Positions 1-8,482 of a DNA stretch of 64,000 nt are shown piece by piece. The stretch's first letter is position 1. Each line of letters begins with the position of its first letter. This stretch comes from Hondaea fermentalgiana (lineage: Eukaryota; Sar; Bigyra; Thraustochytrida; Thraustochytriidae), in the NCBI GenBank assembly GCA_014084085.1, contig NPFB01000083.1, forward strand, positions 36,569 through 100,568. Direction: 5' to 3'. Below the pieces are notes generated by a model. That model searched no databases, had not been told where the DNA came from, and saw only the letters and a program-made list of their open reading frames with translations. Made by a program: the position numbers and the translations under genes.

Positions 1-1035
1 CCTGGGCCTGTCACCTTTGTCGGAGACGAGTACATGGCGGTGCGGCCCCTGGGTGACCTGGTCGACGCGCTGCGCCAATTGGGTGTCGAGGTCGACTGCC
101 CCACGGGCTGCCCACCGCTCACTATCAAGGGGAACGGGTCTCTGGCCGGTGGCAAAGTCACCATGAATGGCAGCAAAAGCAGCCAATACTTTAGCGCGCT
201 CATGCTCATGGGCGGCTGCGCCAAGGGTCCCATCGAGATCCAGGTCGAGGGCACGCTCGTGTCGCTTCCGTACGTCAAGATGACCATGCAAATGGTCGAA
301 GACTTTGGAGGCAAGATCGTGCACCACGAAGACAAGAATTCCTTCACCGTTCAGGTCCGCGAGCCCGTGGCAAGCAGCGACGCCATCAAGGTCTATGTCA
401 TTGAGCCAGACGCGTCGACTGCCAGCTACCCGTTCGCTCTCGCTGCAGCCACGGGTTCGAAGATCGAGGTCCCGGCCATTAACGAGAAGTCAATCCAGGG
501 AGACTTTGGTTTTGTGCATGTGCTGGAGAAAATGGGTTGCACCGTCTCGACGAGCGCCGAGGGCACGACGCTGCAAGGCCCGCCTCGGGGCGAGCTGGAG
601 GGCATCGAGATTGACATGCACCACATCTCCGACACAGTCATGTCGCTGGCCGCCATCGCGCCGCTGTGCAAGGGCCCGGTGAAGATCACTAATGTGGCCA
701 ACATCCGCATCAAGGAGACGGACCGTCTTGAGGCCACTGTGAACGAGCTCAAGCGACTGGGTCAGGACGTGGAGAACGGTGACGACTGGCTTGAGATCAA
801 GCCGGGCAAGCCTGTGCAGCCTTGCTCCATCGAGTGCTATGGCGATCACCGCATGGCCATGAGCTTTGGCATTCTCGGCAAGGCTGTGCCCGGCATTACA
901 ATTACTGATTCCGAGTGCACGGCCAAGACGTACCCGGAATTCTTCAAGGACCTCGACGCTCTTTGCGCCGAGGTTGACCCTGACACTGCTTGCGCCGACG
1001 TTCCGGATCCCAAGCGCGCAAAAACCGATGCCTAA
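1..1035 (+). CDS. 3-phosphoshikimate 1-carboxyvinyltransferase (EPSP synthase), 5' truncated by window edge
   Basis: The frame is open from base 1 (first residues PGPVTFVGDEYMAVRPL), so the start lies upstream; the ATG at 34 is internal. EPSP synthase joins phosphoenolpyruvate to shikimate-3-phosphate in aromatic amino-acid synthesis. Visible family signatures are the RPLGDLVDAL segment, SKSSQYFSALM (substrate-binding SSQ), EPDASTASYPFALAA, the SDTVMSLAA segment with the catalytic Asp, RIKETDRLEA with the catalytic Glu, and YGDHRMAMSFGI. About 344 residues are present of the roughly 440 usual, so about 100 are missing, including the N-terminal glyphosate/PEP loop. The protein ends soon after the EPSPS fold with a short DPKRAKTDA tail. 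In fungal AROM the kinase, dehydratase and dehydrogenase domains follow EPSPS; here none does. Whether other shikimate domains are fused upstream cannot be seen. Confidence 0.93.
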   Translation, partial: PGPVTFVGDEYMAVRPLGDLVDALRQLGVEVDCPTGCPPLTIKGNGSLAGGKVTMNGSKSSQYFSALMLMGGCAKGPIEIQVEGTLVSLPYVKMTMQMVEDFGGKIVHHEDKNSFTVQVREPVASSDAIKVYVIEPDASTASYPFALAAATGSKIEVPAINEKSIQGDFGFVHVLEKMGCTVSTSAEGTTLQGPPRGELEGIEIDMHHISDTVMSLAAIAPLCKGPVKITNVANIRIKETDRLEATVNELKRLGQDVENGDDWLEIKPGKPVQPCSIECYGDHRMAMSFGILGKAVPGITITDSECTAKTYPEFFKDLDALCAEVDPDTACADVPDPKRAKTDA

Positions 1036-1567
1036 CGTGCGAGCTTTTTATCATCATCAGAGTAGTAGTAAAAACAAACAGTGAAACGAGCTACTTGGCT
1101 GGCTGGCTGGCTGGCTGGCCGGCCTGGCTAATGACACCAAGCTGATTGCCCCCTTCCTAGAGTTCCTTGTATGCTACTCCTGCAGGCAGCTACCCGTTCT
1201 TTTCCCCCCGAGCAGAGACTTCGTGCCCCACGGAGGGTGGGTTGCGTTCTGGAGAGAACCGGATTGCGTTCTGCACTCTCTCCCCCTCTCTCTCTCCTTG
1301 TCTACGGCGTGTTCGAGCGTGCCTCGCCGTTAGGTTTTTTCCATCGTCGACAGAAGCGCAACTAAAGTCACCGTCAAACCAGCGCGTGGGCGCGCAAGAC
1401 ACGAGCAAGGAAGGGTTGCCTGCGCGTGCGGAGAGGGACGCTCGAGGCGGCGCGACTTGCGGCAAGAGGAGGCGAGGCGTACGCGACCGCACCTCGCGAA
1501 CGCGCAGTGGACGACATTGGACGCAAGAGGCGAGCATCGAGGATCTGGGAGGAACAGCAACGCGAGG
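1036..1567. other. Intergenic, EPSPS to BRCT gene
   Basis: A (TGGC)6 microsatellite sits at about 1096-1119, just past the EPSPS stop. The rest is a GC-rich leader with a pyrimidine-rich stretch near 1280-1300. I see no gene or RNA in it. Confidence 0.6.
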
Positions 1568-3844
1568 ATGGCACGGCGCGCGCGACGAAGCGGCGCGAGG
1601 AACGTGGTGATTGCGTGCTCGCAAGATGTGCGCGAGACGCTTGAGACCGTGGCGCCAACCGTTCCGGTGAAAGCGACGCTCGTTCCTGGAGAAGACAGGA
1701 CCTTTTTCGCCGCTGGTGACCCGTGCGACGTCTTGGTCGTGCAGAGTGCCTCCACCGGCGAGGGCGAAGACGCAGGAACACGACCTGCCATCGTGCTGGC
1801 ACTCTTACGCAATGTGCCCGTGGTGTCTTTAGATTGGGCAATGAAATCTGTCGAGGCTGGGAACTGGCTCATTCCATCAACTATCTCATCAGACGACAAC
1901 GACGAGGACAGCAAGGACGTGCAAGACAAAGCCAAGACCGAAACAGCCTCAGCCGTGTCAGTGATCGAGAGCGCTTCTATATTTGATCGCCAAGTTCGCG
2001 AGCGTGTCAGCCGCGGAGATGCGCTTCGAGGCTTACGTGTTGGGGTGAGTGGAAATTTGCCAAGCAAGGACCGCCAACTCGTGCAGCAGCTCGTCGAGCG
2101 TGCGGGCGGATCTTATGTTGCTGATGACCAGGAAAATGTCGACGTTCTTATTGTTGAACCTTCCTCGCGCAAAGAAGCTGGCAAAGGCGCCGACGAGGCA
2201 GCAAAGGCTGCAGCCGCGTCTGCGGCGGAGAGAATTCAGTGCGTCGGAGTCCAGGTTCTCCTGTCCTGGATTCTGGCAGGAAAACGACCGACCGCTCACC
2301 TCACCCCGGCAAAGACCTCGCGTCGTCGCGCGTCGAGGGGCAAAGCGCTTACACCGACCGTTCCTGCCGAGACCGCCAGCTCCACATCGAGTTCTCCGTC
2401 CGCGACACCAGCACCTCCCGCGCCAACGCCGACCCGAACGACAGCAAAGACGCCCTCAACAGCGACTCGGGCCACCAACAAGTCGAAAACACCGAGCAAA
2501 TCACCAGCAACGCCCGCCACCCAAAAGAAAAAGAACAAGCCTGCAGCGAAGAGCGCCCGCAAGACGACAGCGACCCCGCGTCAGGAAAGCAAAGTCGATG
2601 ACGATGACAAGAGCAAGGGTGACACGCAAGCTACAATCGTCATTGCTGCATCCGGACTTCAGCCGGATGAACGTGACGTCGTGGTCAAGGCAATTGCTCA
2701 CGTACCTGGCGCCCGCATGGTCAAGGACTCTGATACCTTTGCTGACGCAGCCACCCATATCGTCGTGCCGACGCTACGATCACCTTTGCGCACCGTCAAG
2801 GTCGCGAACGGGATTGCGCGAGGCGCCTGGGTTCTAGAAGCAAGCTGGGTCTATGCTTCGATCGAGGCCGGCGCCTGGGTTCCGGAAGCAGATCACGAGG
2901 CCTCGGATCGCTTTCCAGGCTGTAAAACAACCAGGCTTTTGCACCAAGATGCCGAAAATGGCGCCACTCTTCTGAATGGCGTCAACATTTACGTAGATGG
3001 CGCTCAAGAGCCCCCAACACCCGTTATTTCGCACTTGTTGCGCTCAAGTGGCGCCACTCTCGTCAAGGACGCCTCCAAGGCCAGCGTTCGCGTTTGCGGC
3101 GCCAATGCGCTCAAGTCTCTCGAGGAAGAGTCAGCCTCAGGATCGCAACAGCTTGTCGTCAGGGAGCGCTGGGTGTTTGACAGTTTACAAGCTGGCGTCT
3201 TTGACTTGACGGCTGCCGCTGCGGCAAACAATTCCTCTGACACAAAGCCAACGTCTCCTTCCGAGTCGGCCGAGGCCAAGACGCCTTCGAAGAGGTCGAG
3301 GGCTACCGCTGCGAAAACTCCAAAGACGACGAAAGCTAGCGCTACAAAGGCCAAAGCCAAAAGGAGCCCGAAAACACCGGCGGCAAGCGCGAAAAAGTCA
3401 GTCACCAAACCGGCCGTGTTGCCAGAGCGGACCACGCCCACAAGGTCCAACTCGCGGGCGGCCGCGCCAACAGCGACGGTCTCGCGAACTGGGATTACGT
3501 CAAAGTCCGCGTTGCCCACGACGGTGACAGAGGAGACAAAGAAACGCACCCCCACGAGGTCCAGTCCACGAGCGGCCTCGCAAAAGACGGCCTCAAAAAC
3601 CGAGAAAAAGATCAAAGGCTCCTCCGGCGCAGGACGAAGCAAACGCCCCATCACTAGCATTGACGATGTCATGGCGGAGACGCCTCCCAAGAAAGCGCGC
3701 GCCGCCTCTGCGCGCAGGAAAACGCCACCTCGAAGCGCTCGAGCCGCGCAAAGTCTCCGCATGGCCCTCTACGATGCCGGAAGCAGCGACGAGGAGGACG
3801 AGAGGGAACCAGACGCAGACTTTGCCTCGTCCCCCGACATTTGA
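1568..3844 (+). CDS. Multi-BRCT domain protein with Lys/Thr/Pro-rich linkers
   Basis: I chose the ATG at 1568 (MARRARRSGARNVVIACS), giving 758 residues; an in-frame upstream codon at 1457 would add a basic, non-conserved leader. Four BRCT-like segments can be seen: about residues 11-105 (VPVVSLDWAMKSVEAGNWL), 150-242 (GLRVGVSGNLPSKDRQLV ... VQVLLSWILAGK), 353-440 (THIVVPTLRSPLRTVKVA then WVLEASWVYASIEAGAWV) and 460-540 (WVFDSLQAGVFDL). The third resembles microcephalin/TopBP1-type BRCTs. Linkers at about 250-350 and 560-740 are rich in TPxK and KT motifs, as in chromatin-binding tails, and the C-terminus is acidic (SSDEEDEREPD). BRCT proteins bind phosphorylated partners in DNA-damage signalling. 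The exact orthologue is not clear. A nuclear, chromatin-associated repair role is inference. Confidence 0.8.
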   Translation: MARRARRSGARNVVIACSQDVRETLETVAPTVPVKATLVPGEDRTFFAAGDPCDVLVVQSASTGEGEDAGTRPAIVLALLRNVPVVSLDWAMKSVEAGNWLIPSTISSDDNDEDSKDVQDKAKTETASAVSVIESASIFDRQVRERVSRGDALRGLRVGVSGNLPSKDRQLVQQLVERAGGSYVADDQENVDVLIVEPSSRKEAGKGADEAAKAAAASAAERIQCVGVQVLLSWILAGKRPTAHLTPAKTSRRRASRGKALTPTVPAETASSTSSSPSATPAPPAPTPTRTTAKTPSTATRATNKSKTPSKSPATPATQKKKNKPAAKSARKTTATPRQESKVDDDDKSKGDTQATIVIAASGLQPDERDVVVKAIAHVPGARMVKDSDTFADAATHIVVPTLRSPLRTVKVANGIARGAWVLEASWVYASIEAGAWVPEADHEASDRFPGCKTTRLLHQDAENGATLLNGVNIYVDGAQEPPTPVISHLLRSSGATLVKDASKASVRVCGANALKSLEEESASGSQQLVVRERWVFDSLQAGVFDLTAAAAANNSSDTKPTSPSESAEAKTPSKRSRATAAKTPKTTKASATKAKAKRSPKTPAASAKKSVTKPAVLPERTTPTRSNSRAAAPTATVSRTGITSKSALPTTVTEETKKRTPTRSSPRAASQKTASKTEKKIKGSSGAGRSKRPITSIDDVMAETPPKKARAASARRKTPPRSARAAQSLRMALYDAGSSDEEDEREPDADFASSPDI

Positions 3845-4292
3845 TAACGAAAACGAGAAAGATTTTCTTGCTTCTTGGCCTTGATTCTTCTTGTCTTCAA
3901 CCAGCATCATCGCTGGCTGTGTGCGCGCGAACATGCGCGACCAGCCAGCTGCAGCTTTTGAAATAACAAAGGCATAGGATCACACACACGCCCAGGCTTC
4001 CTTCCACTCAACTCACTGTCAACTCATTCACATGTAATGAGGTGAAGAAAGCCAGGTCAAGTTCGACCTGTCGGACGCCAAGCCTGGGCAAGTCGGACTG
4101 GGCTCCAGCAGGCGAGCAAGCCACGAAGCGACGAAGAGGCAACCAACAGCAAACCCAAAGGCAGCAAGCGGCGGCAGCACGGGTCGAGGAGCCGAGCCTC
4201 GCGTCCTCGCGACAAAGCGCAACGCAGCGGTCAAGAAGACAGGCAGACCGACAGACCAAGAGGAACCCTCAGGAAGGGGGGAGAGAGAGAGG
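3845..4292. other. Intergenic, BRCT gene to enoyl-CoA isomerase gene
   Basis: This holds the BRCT-gene 3' UTR and the promoter/leader of the next gene, with a GGGGGGAGAGAGAGAGG run just before the next ATG. No further gene is supported. Confidence 0.5.
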
Positions 4293-5174
4293 ATGTCCGT
4301 CATCCAGCTCTATCGCGACGATGGCTCGACCGTCGACTACAAGCTGACCTCGTTCACGGTGGAGGTCAAGGAGAAGGGCGTGGCCGTGGTATCGAACGCG
4401 ACGCCCAAGTCTCTCCATGCTCTCACGACCGCTTTCAGGACGGAAATGTTCTTCATTCTGGAGCACTGCAAGCGCTGCGATGACATCAAGGTGCTCATCT
4501 GGACCGCACAAGGTGATAGGGCGTTCTCGAGTGGCGCCTCCTTCAAGGCCGGCGTCTCGATCGACGTCGACCCCGCCATCATGAAGGAGTACAGCCGCCG
4601 TGGCATGTCACCCAATCTCGCCACGGACATGGCTCTCGTGCGCGAGACCAAGGCCTTTTTCGATTTCCCCAAGCCGATCATTGGCGCCATCAATGGCATG
4701 GCCGTGGGCGGAGGCGCAAATATTGCGCTCTTTTACTTTGACTGTGTCATTGCGAGCGAACAGGCCAAATTCACGTATCCGTTTGTGAGCATTGGACTCA
4801 CTCCGGAGCTCGGCAGCTCCCTCATGCTGCCCTTTTTCGCGGGCCCGCACCGCGCCAAGGAGGTCATCCTCACTGGCGACTGGTTTTCGGCGCAGGACGC
4901 TCGGGATTGGGGCCTTCTCAACTATGTCGTCCCGCACAAGGACCTCATGTCTCGTGCCATGGAGATGGCGCTCAAGCTGGCAGCTCAGCCTGCGAACCAG
5001 CTCATGCTGAGCAAGCGGATTCTCAACCACCACCTCGGCAGCTTTATCGACGAGCACTTGAACCTTGAGAACACAACGATTCTCGCTTCTCGCGACGCCT
5101 TTGGTGGTGCCGAGCTCTTTGCGCAGCTCGCGAGCCGCGTTGCTGCGAAAAAGGGCAACAAGAGCAAGCTGTGA
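4293..5174 (+). CDS. Peroxisomal enoyl-CoA delta-isomerase/hydratase (crotonase fold) with PTS1
   Basis: 293 residues, a normal length for the crotonase family. The N-terminal half carries the CoA/oxyanion-hole segments FSSGASF (about 78-84) and INGMAVGGGANIAL (about 133-146). It then has SIGLTPELGSS, in which Glu172 sits where enoyl-CoA isomerases of the ECI2/PECI type keep their catalytic acid. The usual second hydratase Glu is not obvious, which favours isomerase over hydratase. The protein ends in SKL, a canonical type-1 peroxisomal targeting signal. The likely role is shifting or hydrating double bonds of unsaturated fatty acyl-CoA during peroxisomal beta-oxidation. ATG 4293 is the first in frame after a purine-rich leader. 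Assignment within the crotonase family is by motif only. Confidence 0.85.
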   Translation: MSVIQLYRDDGSTVDYKLTSFTVEVKEKGVAVVSNATPKSLHALTTAFRTEMFFILEHCKRCDDIKVLIWTAQGDRAFSSGASFKAGVSIDVDPAIMKEYSRRGMSPNLATDMALVRETKAFFDFPKPIIGAINGMAVGGGANIALFYFDCVIASEQAKFTYPFVSIGLTPELGSSLMLPFFAGPHRAKEVILTGDWFSAQDARDWGLLNYVVPHKDLMSRAMEMALKLAAQPANQLMLSKRILNHHLGSFIDEHLNLENTTILASRDAFGGAELFAQLASRVAAKKGNKSKL

Positions 5175-5767
5175 TGAAGCACACTGCGCACGAAAGAAAT
5201 GAGGAAAGGAAAAAAGGCCGGGATGCTGATTGATCGGGTGGTTGGGTGGGTACGGAATCAAGAACATCTGCTCACGCTATCGTCTTTGGACCCCCTCCTT
5301 TTTCTTTTTCTTTTTCCAAAGCTAAGAATCAAATTTATTGTTATACTGCGCTGCTGTACGTTTGTTGTCATCAGTGGACATCCTCTTCTTCTTCTTCCTT
5401 TATTTGCAAAAGAGTTTCAAGGCCCTCAACGCTTTTTCCGGAGGATTCTGCGCTGATTCAGAAATCAAGCGCGTGATTTTCTGTTTGAATGAAAAAGGTC
5501 ATGGGCCGCCGTGCACGTGCTCACGCGCAACCCCCTTCTTCCCTTTGGAAAAAAAAGAGGCCCAACGCACCAATAGACCTCTTTCTTCAAGCACTGGCTG
5601 GCGGGCGTCGGGACTGGCAATTCCGCATACTCCACCCAAAGAAAGCAAACTCGAAGGCTCGGCGCGCGCACAGAGCTTGTCGCGCGTAGACCCAGAAGCG
5701 AAGAGGTGGCGCGCCGGTCCGTTGCGTGGCACAGCCCCCGCGCGACGCGCAAAAGACGAGAGCGACG
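5175..5767. other. Intergenic, enoyl-CoA isomerase gene to L1-like gene
   Basis: The first 250 bases are AT-rich with a CTTTTTCTTTTTC tract near 5300 (3' UTR-like). The remainder is the GC-rich leader of the next gene. Frames that are open on the opposite strand here have low-complexity products and are not supported. Confidence 0.5.
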
Positions 5768-7039
5768 ATGGCCAAGGTGTCCGCACCCAAGTCTGTGGAG
5801 GCCGCCAAGATGGCAGGTCTCCCCGTGAAGAACAAGAGCAAGGGCGCTGGCAAGCGCGCCGCGCCGACGCCCAAGGTTGAGCGCAAGAAGCGCGCTGAAG
5901 AAGCCGAAGCCGCCAAGACGGCCAAGGCCGACAAGAAAATCGAAAAGAAGACGGAGAGTTCTCACGAGGAACGCCTCGCGCAGGCCTCCGAAAAGGTAAA
6001 CCCAGACCAGGTCCTCCGCGCGGCGCAGGCCCTCTCCAAGCACGTCAAGCTGCACCGGAAAAAGGTTCGCGAAGAGCGCAAGAAACGCGACCTGCTCGAT
6101 GACGACGACGAAGACGACGGTCCCCTCGATGACAAGGACCTCGAGGCCTCGTACGATTCCAAGGACATTGTGTTTGTGAACTTTGCACTCAAGCGCGCCG
6201 CGCCCGGCACCAAGCTCAGCTATAAGATGCACAAGATTCCTATTCGGCACCCGATGTCCAAGCTTGGATCTGACCGCGACATTTGCGTGTTTGTCAAGGA
6301 CAAGGCTGAGGCCGAAAAGCTTTTCGAGTCCAACCCTATTCCTGGCGTCAAGAAGATCATCAGTCTGCAGCAGGTGCGCACGCAGTACTCGCGCTTCCAG
6401 GCCCGCCGCGACCTCGCCGCCATGTACGATAGCTTCCTGGCCGACGACCGCATTATTTGTATGCTGCCCACCGCCCTGGGCAAGCGTTCCTTCTACAACA
6501 CCTCGAAGCGCCCGACCCCGATTAACCTGGTGACCAAAGGCGCCGTTGCGGGCACGCTTTCTGGCCGTGCAGAGCGATCTCTTGCGAGTGCCTACTTTTC
6601 CTTCCAGGGAACGCTCACGAGTGTGCGAACTGCGCTCATCAAGATGGACCCGGAAATGATCTCTGACAATATTATGGACGTCATTGCCGGCTCCGTGCCG
6701 CGTCTCCCTGGCGGCTGGGACAACCTGCTTAGCATTCACATTAAGACCGGCAACAGCGCCGCGCTGCCCGTGTATGCCACCACGCCGGACTCGACCGCCA
6801 GCGAGGCTACTGCGCCTGCAGCAACCCCAGACAAGTCGAAGAAGAAGCGCAAGGCGTCCGAGGCCGAGGCCGAGGTCGAGGCCGAGGGCGCTGCAACGTC
6901 CGCCAAGGACGATGACAAGGAGGCCGCTGCAGTGCGCACCCCGGCAAAGTCTGCCAAGAAGAAGCCTGCCGCCAAGTCGACCACAAAGAAGCCTGTCGCC
7001 TCCGCGAAGAAGTCCACCAAGAAGGCACGCAAGGCCTAA
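5768..7039 (+). CDS. Ribosomal protein L1-fold ribosome biogenesis factor (RSL1D1/Utp30/Cic1-like)
   Basis: The start is taken at ATG 5768 (MAKVSAPKSVEAAKMAG; 423 residues) rather than an in-frame codon 42 bases upstream. A basic N-terminal tail with an acidic patch (LLDDDDEDDGPLDD) precedes the L1-fold core from about residue 130 to 335: DIVFVNFALKRAAPGT, IPIRHPM, DICVFVKDKAEAEKLF, GVKKIISLQQVRTQY, FDSFLADDRIICMLPTALGK-like strands (here YDSFLADDRIICMLP), and a GDPTSVRTALIK-like helix near the end. A long Lys/Ala/Pro C-terminal tail of histone-H1 flavour follows (AKKSTKKARKA). Eukaryotic L1-fold paralogues with such tails act in the nucleolus in pre-rRNA processing. This is not cytosolic uL1, which is about 215 residues and lacks both tails. 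Confidence 0.75.
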   Translation: MAKVSAPKSVEAAKMAGLPVKNKSKGAGKRAAPTPKVERKKRAEEAEAAKTAKADKKIEKKTESSHEERLAQASEKVNPDQVLRAAQALSKHVKLHRKKVREERKKRDLLDDDDEDDGPLDDKDLEASYDSKDIVFVNFALKRAAPGTKLSYKMHKIPIRHPMSKLGSDRDICVFVKDKAEAEKLFESNPIPGVKKIISLQQVRTQYSRFQARRDLAAMYDSFLADDRIICMLPTALGKRSFYNTSKRPTPINLVTKGAVAGTLSGRAERSLASAYFSFQGTLTSVRTALIKMDPEMISDNIMDVIAGSVPRLPGGWDNLLSIHIKTGNSAALPVYATTPDSTASEATAPAATPDKSKKKRKASEAEAEVEAEGAATSAKDDDKEAAAVRTPAKSAKKKPAAKSTTKKPVASAKKSTKKARKA

Positions 7040-8482
7040 GTTGCTCTGCTGTGCTCTGCTGTGCTCTGGTCCGCTCGACGCTGCGTCCCTCTTTTATGTT
7101 CTGCCCTCATCGAGCGAGCGAGCTCGGTCCCCTGGCCTCGCTCGCCGCACGACCTTTGGGGTAGATGAATACTCTAGCCGTTTAATCTTCTTGTCACAGA
7201 AAACATCGGTACAAGCATGATTGAAAGAACAATACAATCGATCGTCCGCTGCCGGCAACACTCTCGTTGTTCGTCTTGTCTTGTCTTGTCTTGTCTTGTC
7301 TTGGGTGCGGTCCGTCTGTCTGGAAGCGCCTGCGATCGAAAAAGAAAATCACTCTTGACTCCGGTGACTCTTCGCTTGCGCGCCCTCTCCACGCTCCCTC
7401 CCGCCCTCACTCACGGTCTCTCCCAAGTCTGGCTTGGCTTGGCTTGCCTTGCCTTGGCTTGCCTCGCCCCGCCTCGCAGTGCCGCCGGCGGCATTTGTGC
7501 ACGCGACTCCTTCCTCCAGAGCCCCTCGTCACGCGTACGCCGCGCCCAGCCAAGCCGCGCCCGCGCCGCTGTGCATCGCATTGCAATCGCTGTGCACCGC
7601 ATTACATTCACGTCACAACACTCATTCATCTCACACGCGCGGGACCAACGGAGCGGCGCGGCCACGCAAATGGCACGCACTTGCCTTGCCTTGCCTTGCC
7701 TTGCCTTGCCTTGCCTCGCCTCGACATGCCGCGCGTGTCGCCTCGCCGTGCCGTGCCCTTTGCGTGGTCTCGCGTGCAGTTAGTTTTTCCTCGCGGTGAT
7801 GCGCACGGCGCCGCCTTCGTCCATTTCTGCTGCCCCGGCCTGGTGTACACGTGCACGCTGTCTATGCTTGCAATGGCAAGAGCGTCTGCAATAACAAGAG
7901 CGTCTGCAATGAAGAGCTCGGCGAGGCATTGAGCCAAGAAGAAGGAGAAGGAGAGGGAGGGGGAGAAGGAGCAGGGGGAGCAGAGCGGCATCGACAGCGC
8001 GCAGAGCCGCGCGCTCCAGTCCGATTCGGCCCGTCCGCCCGCCCGCGCGAGAGGCCGCGGCAGGCGCAGGCAGGCAGGCAGGCAGGCAGGCGGCGAGGCG
8101 GCGAGCGAGCGAGCGAGAGGCGAGAGGCGAGAGAGCAGGGAGACCGAGGCGGGATTAGATTAGATTGGCTAGCGAGCTCGCGAGCTCGCACGGCGCGTAG
8201 GACCGAAGACGCGGAGCGAAGACGGGCGGCCTCGAGCGCGCGAGGCGAGACGAGACGCGCCCTGCGCGATTCCCTGAGGGCCTCGCGCGCCCCTCGCACG
8301 CGTTGGCGAAAGGGCCAGCGGACTTGCCCGCGTCGCGAGCGAGGTCCTGGACGTTCACTGCTCGCAAGTTTTTTCTTGCTCGCGCGCTTCGTGCGCACGT
8401 TGGTTGCAGTCGCCGCTCCTGTCGCGGGAGCAGCACACCTGAAGGGGCTCGCTAGCGCGGGGCAGAGGAAAACCCGGGCGTC
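7040..8482. other. Long intergenic region with pentanucleotide and tetranucleotide microsatellites
   Basis: It contains (GTCTT)6 at 7273-7302, an interrupted GGCTT/GCCTT tract near 7430-7465, (TTGCC)7 at 7681-7715 and (CAGG)6 at 8067-8091. A GAGC/GAGA-rich leader follows, before the carrier gene. Open frames on both strands through 7.2-8.5 kb read as repeats (ACLAL, SLPSLPC types) and show no family resemblance. No RNA gene was recognised. Confidence 0.6.

Noticed and set aside
1..1035. Pentafunctional AROM of fungal order
   Set aside because: Fungal AROM continues with shikimate kinase and other domains after EPSPS; this protein ends there. Upstream fusion remains possible but is outside the window.
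5465..6739. Minus-strand 424-codon frame opposite the L1-like gene
   Set aside because: A shadow of the GC-rich coding strand; His/Arg/Leu-rich, no family resemblance, while the plus-strand frame matches an L1 fold.
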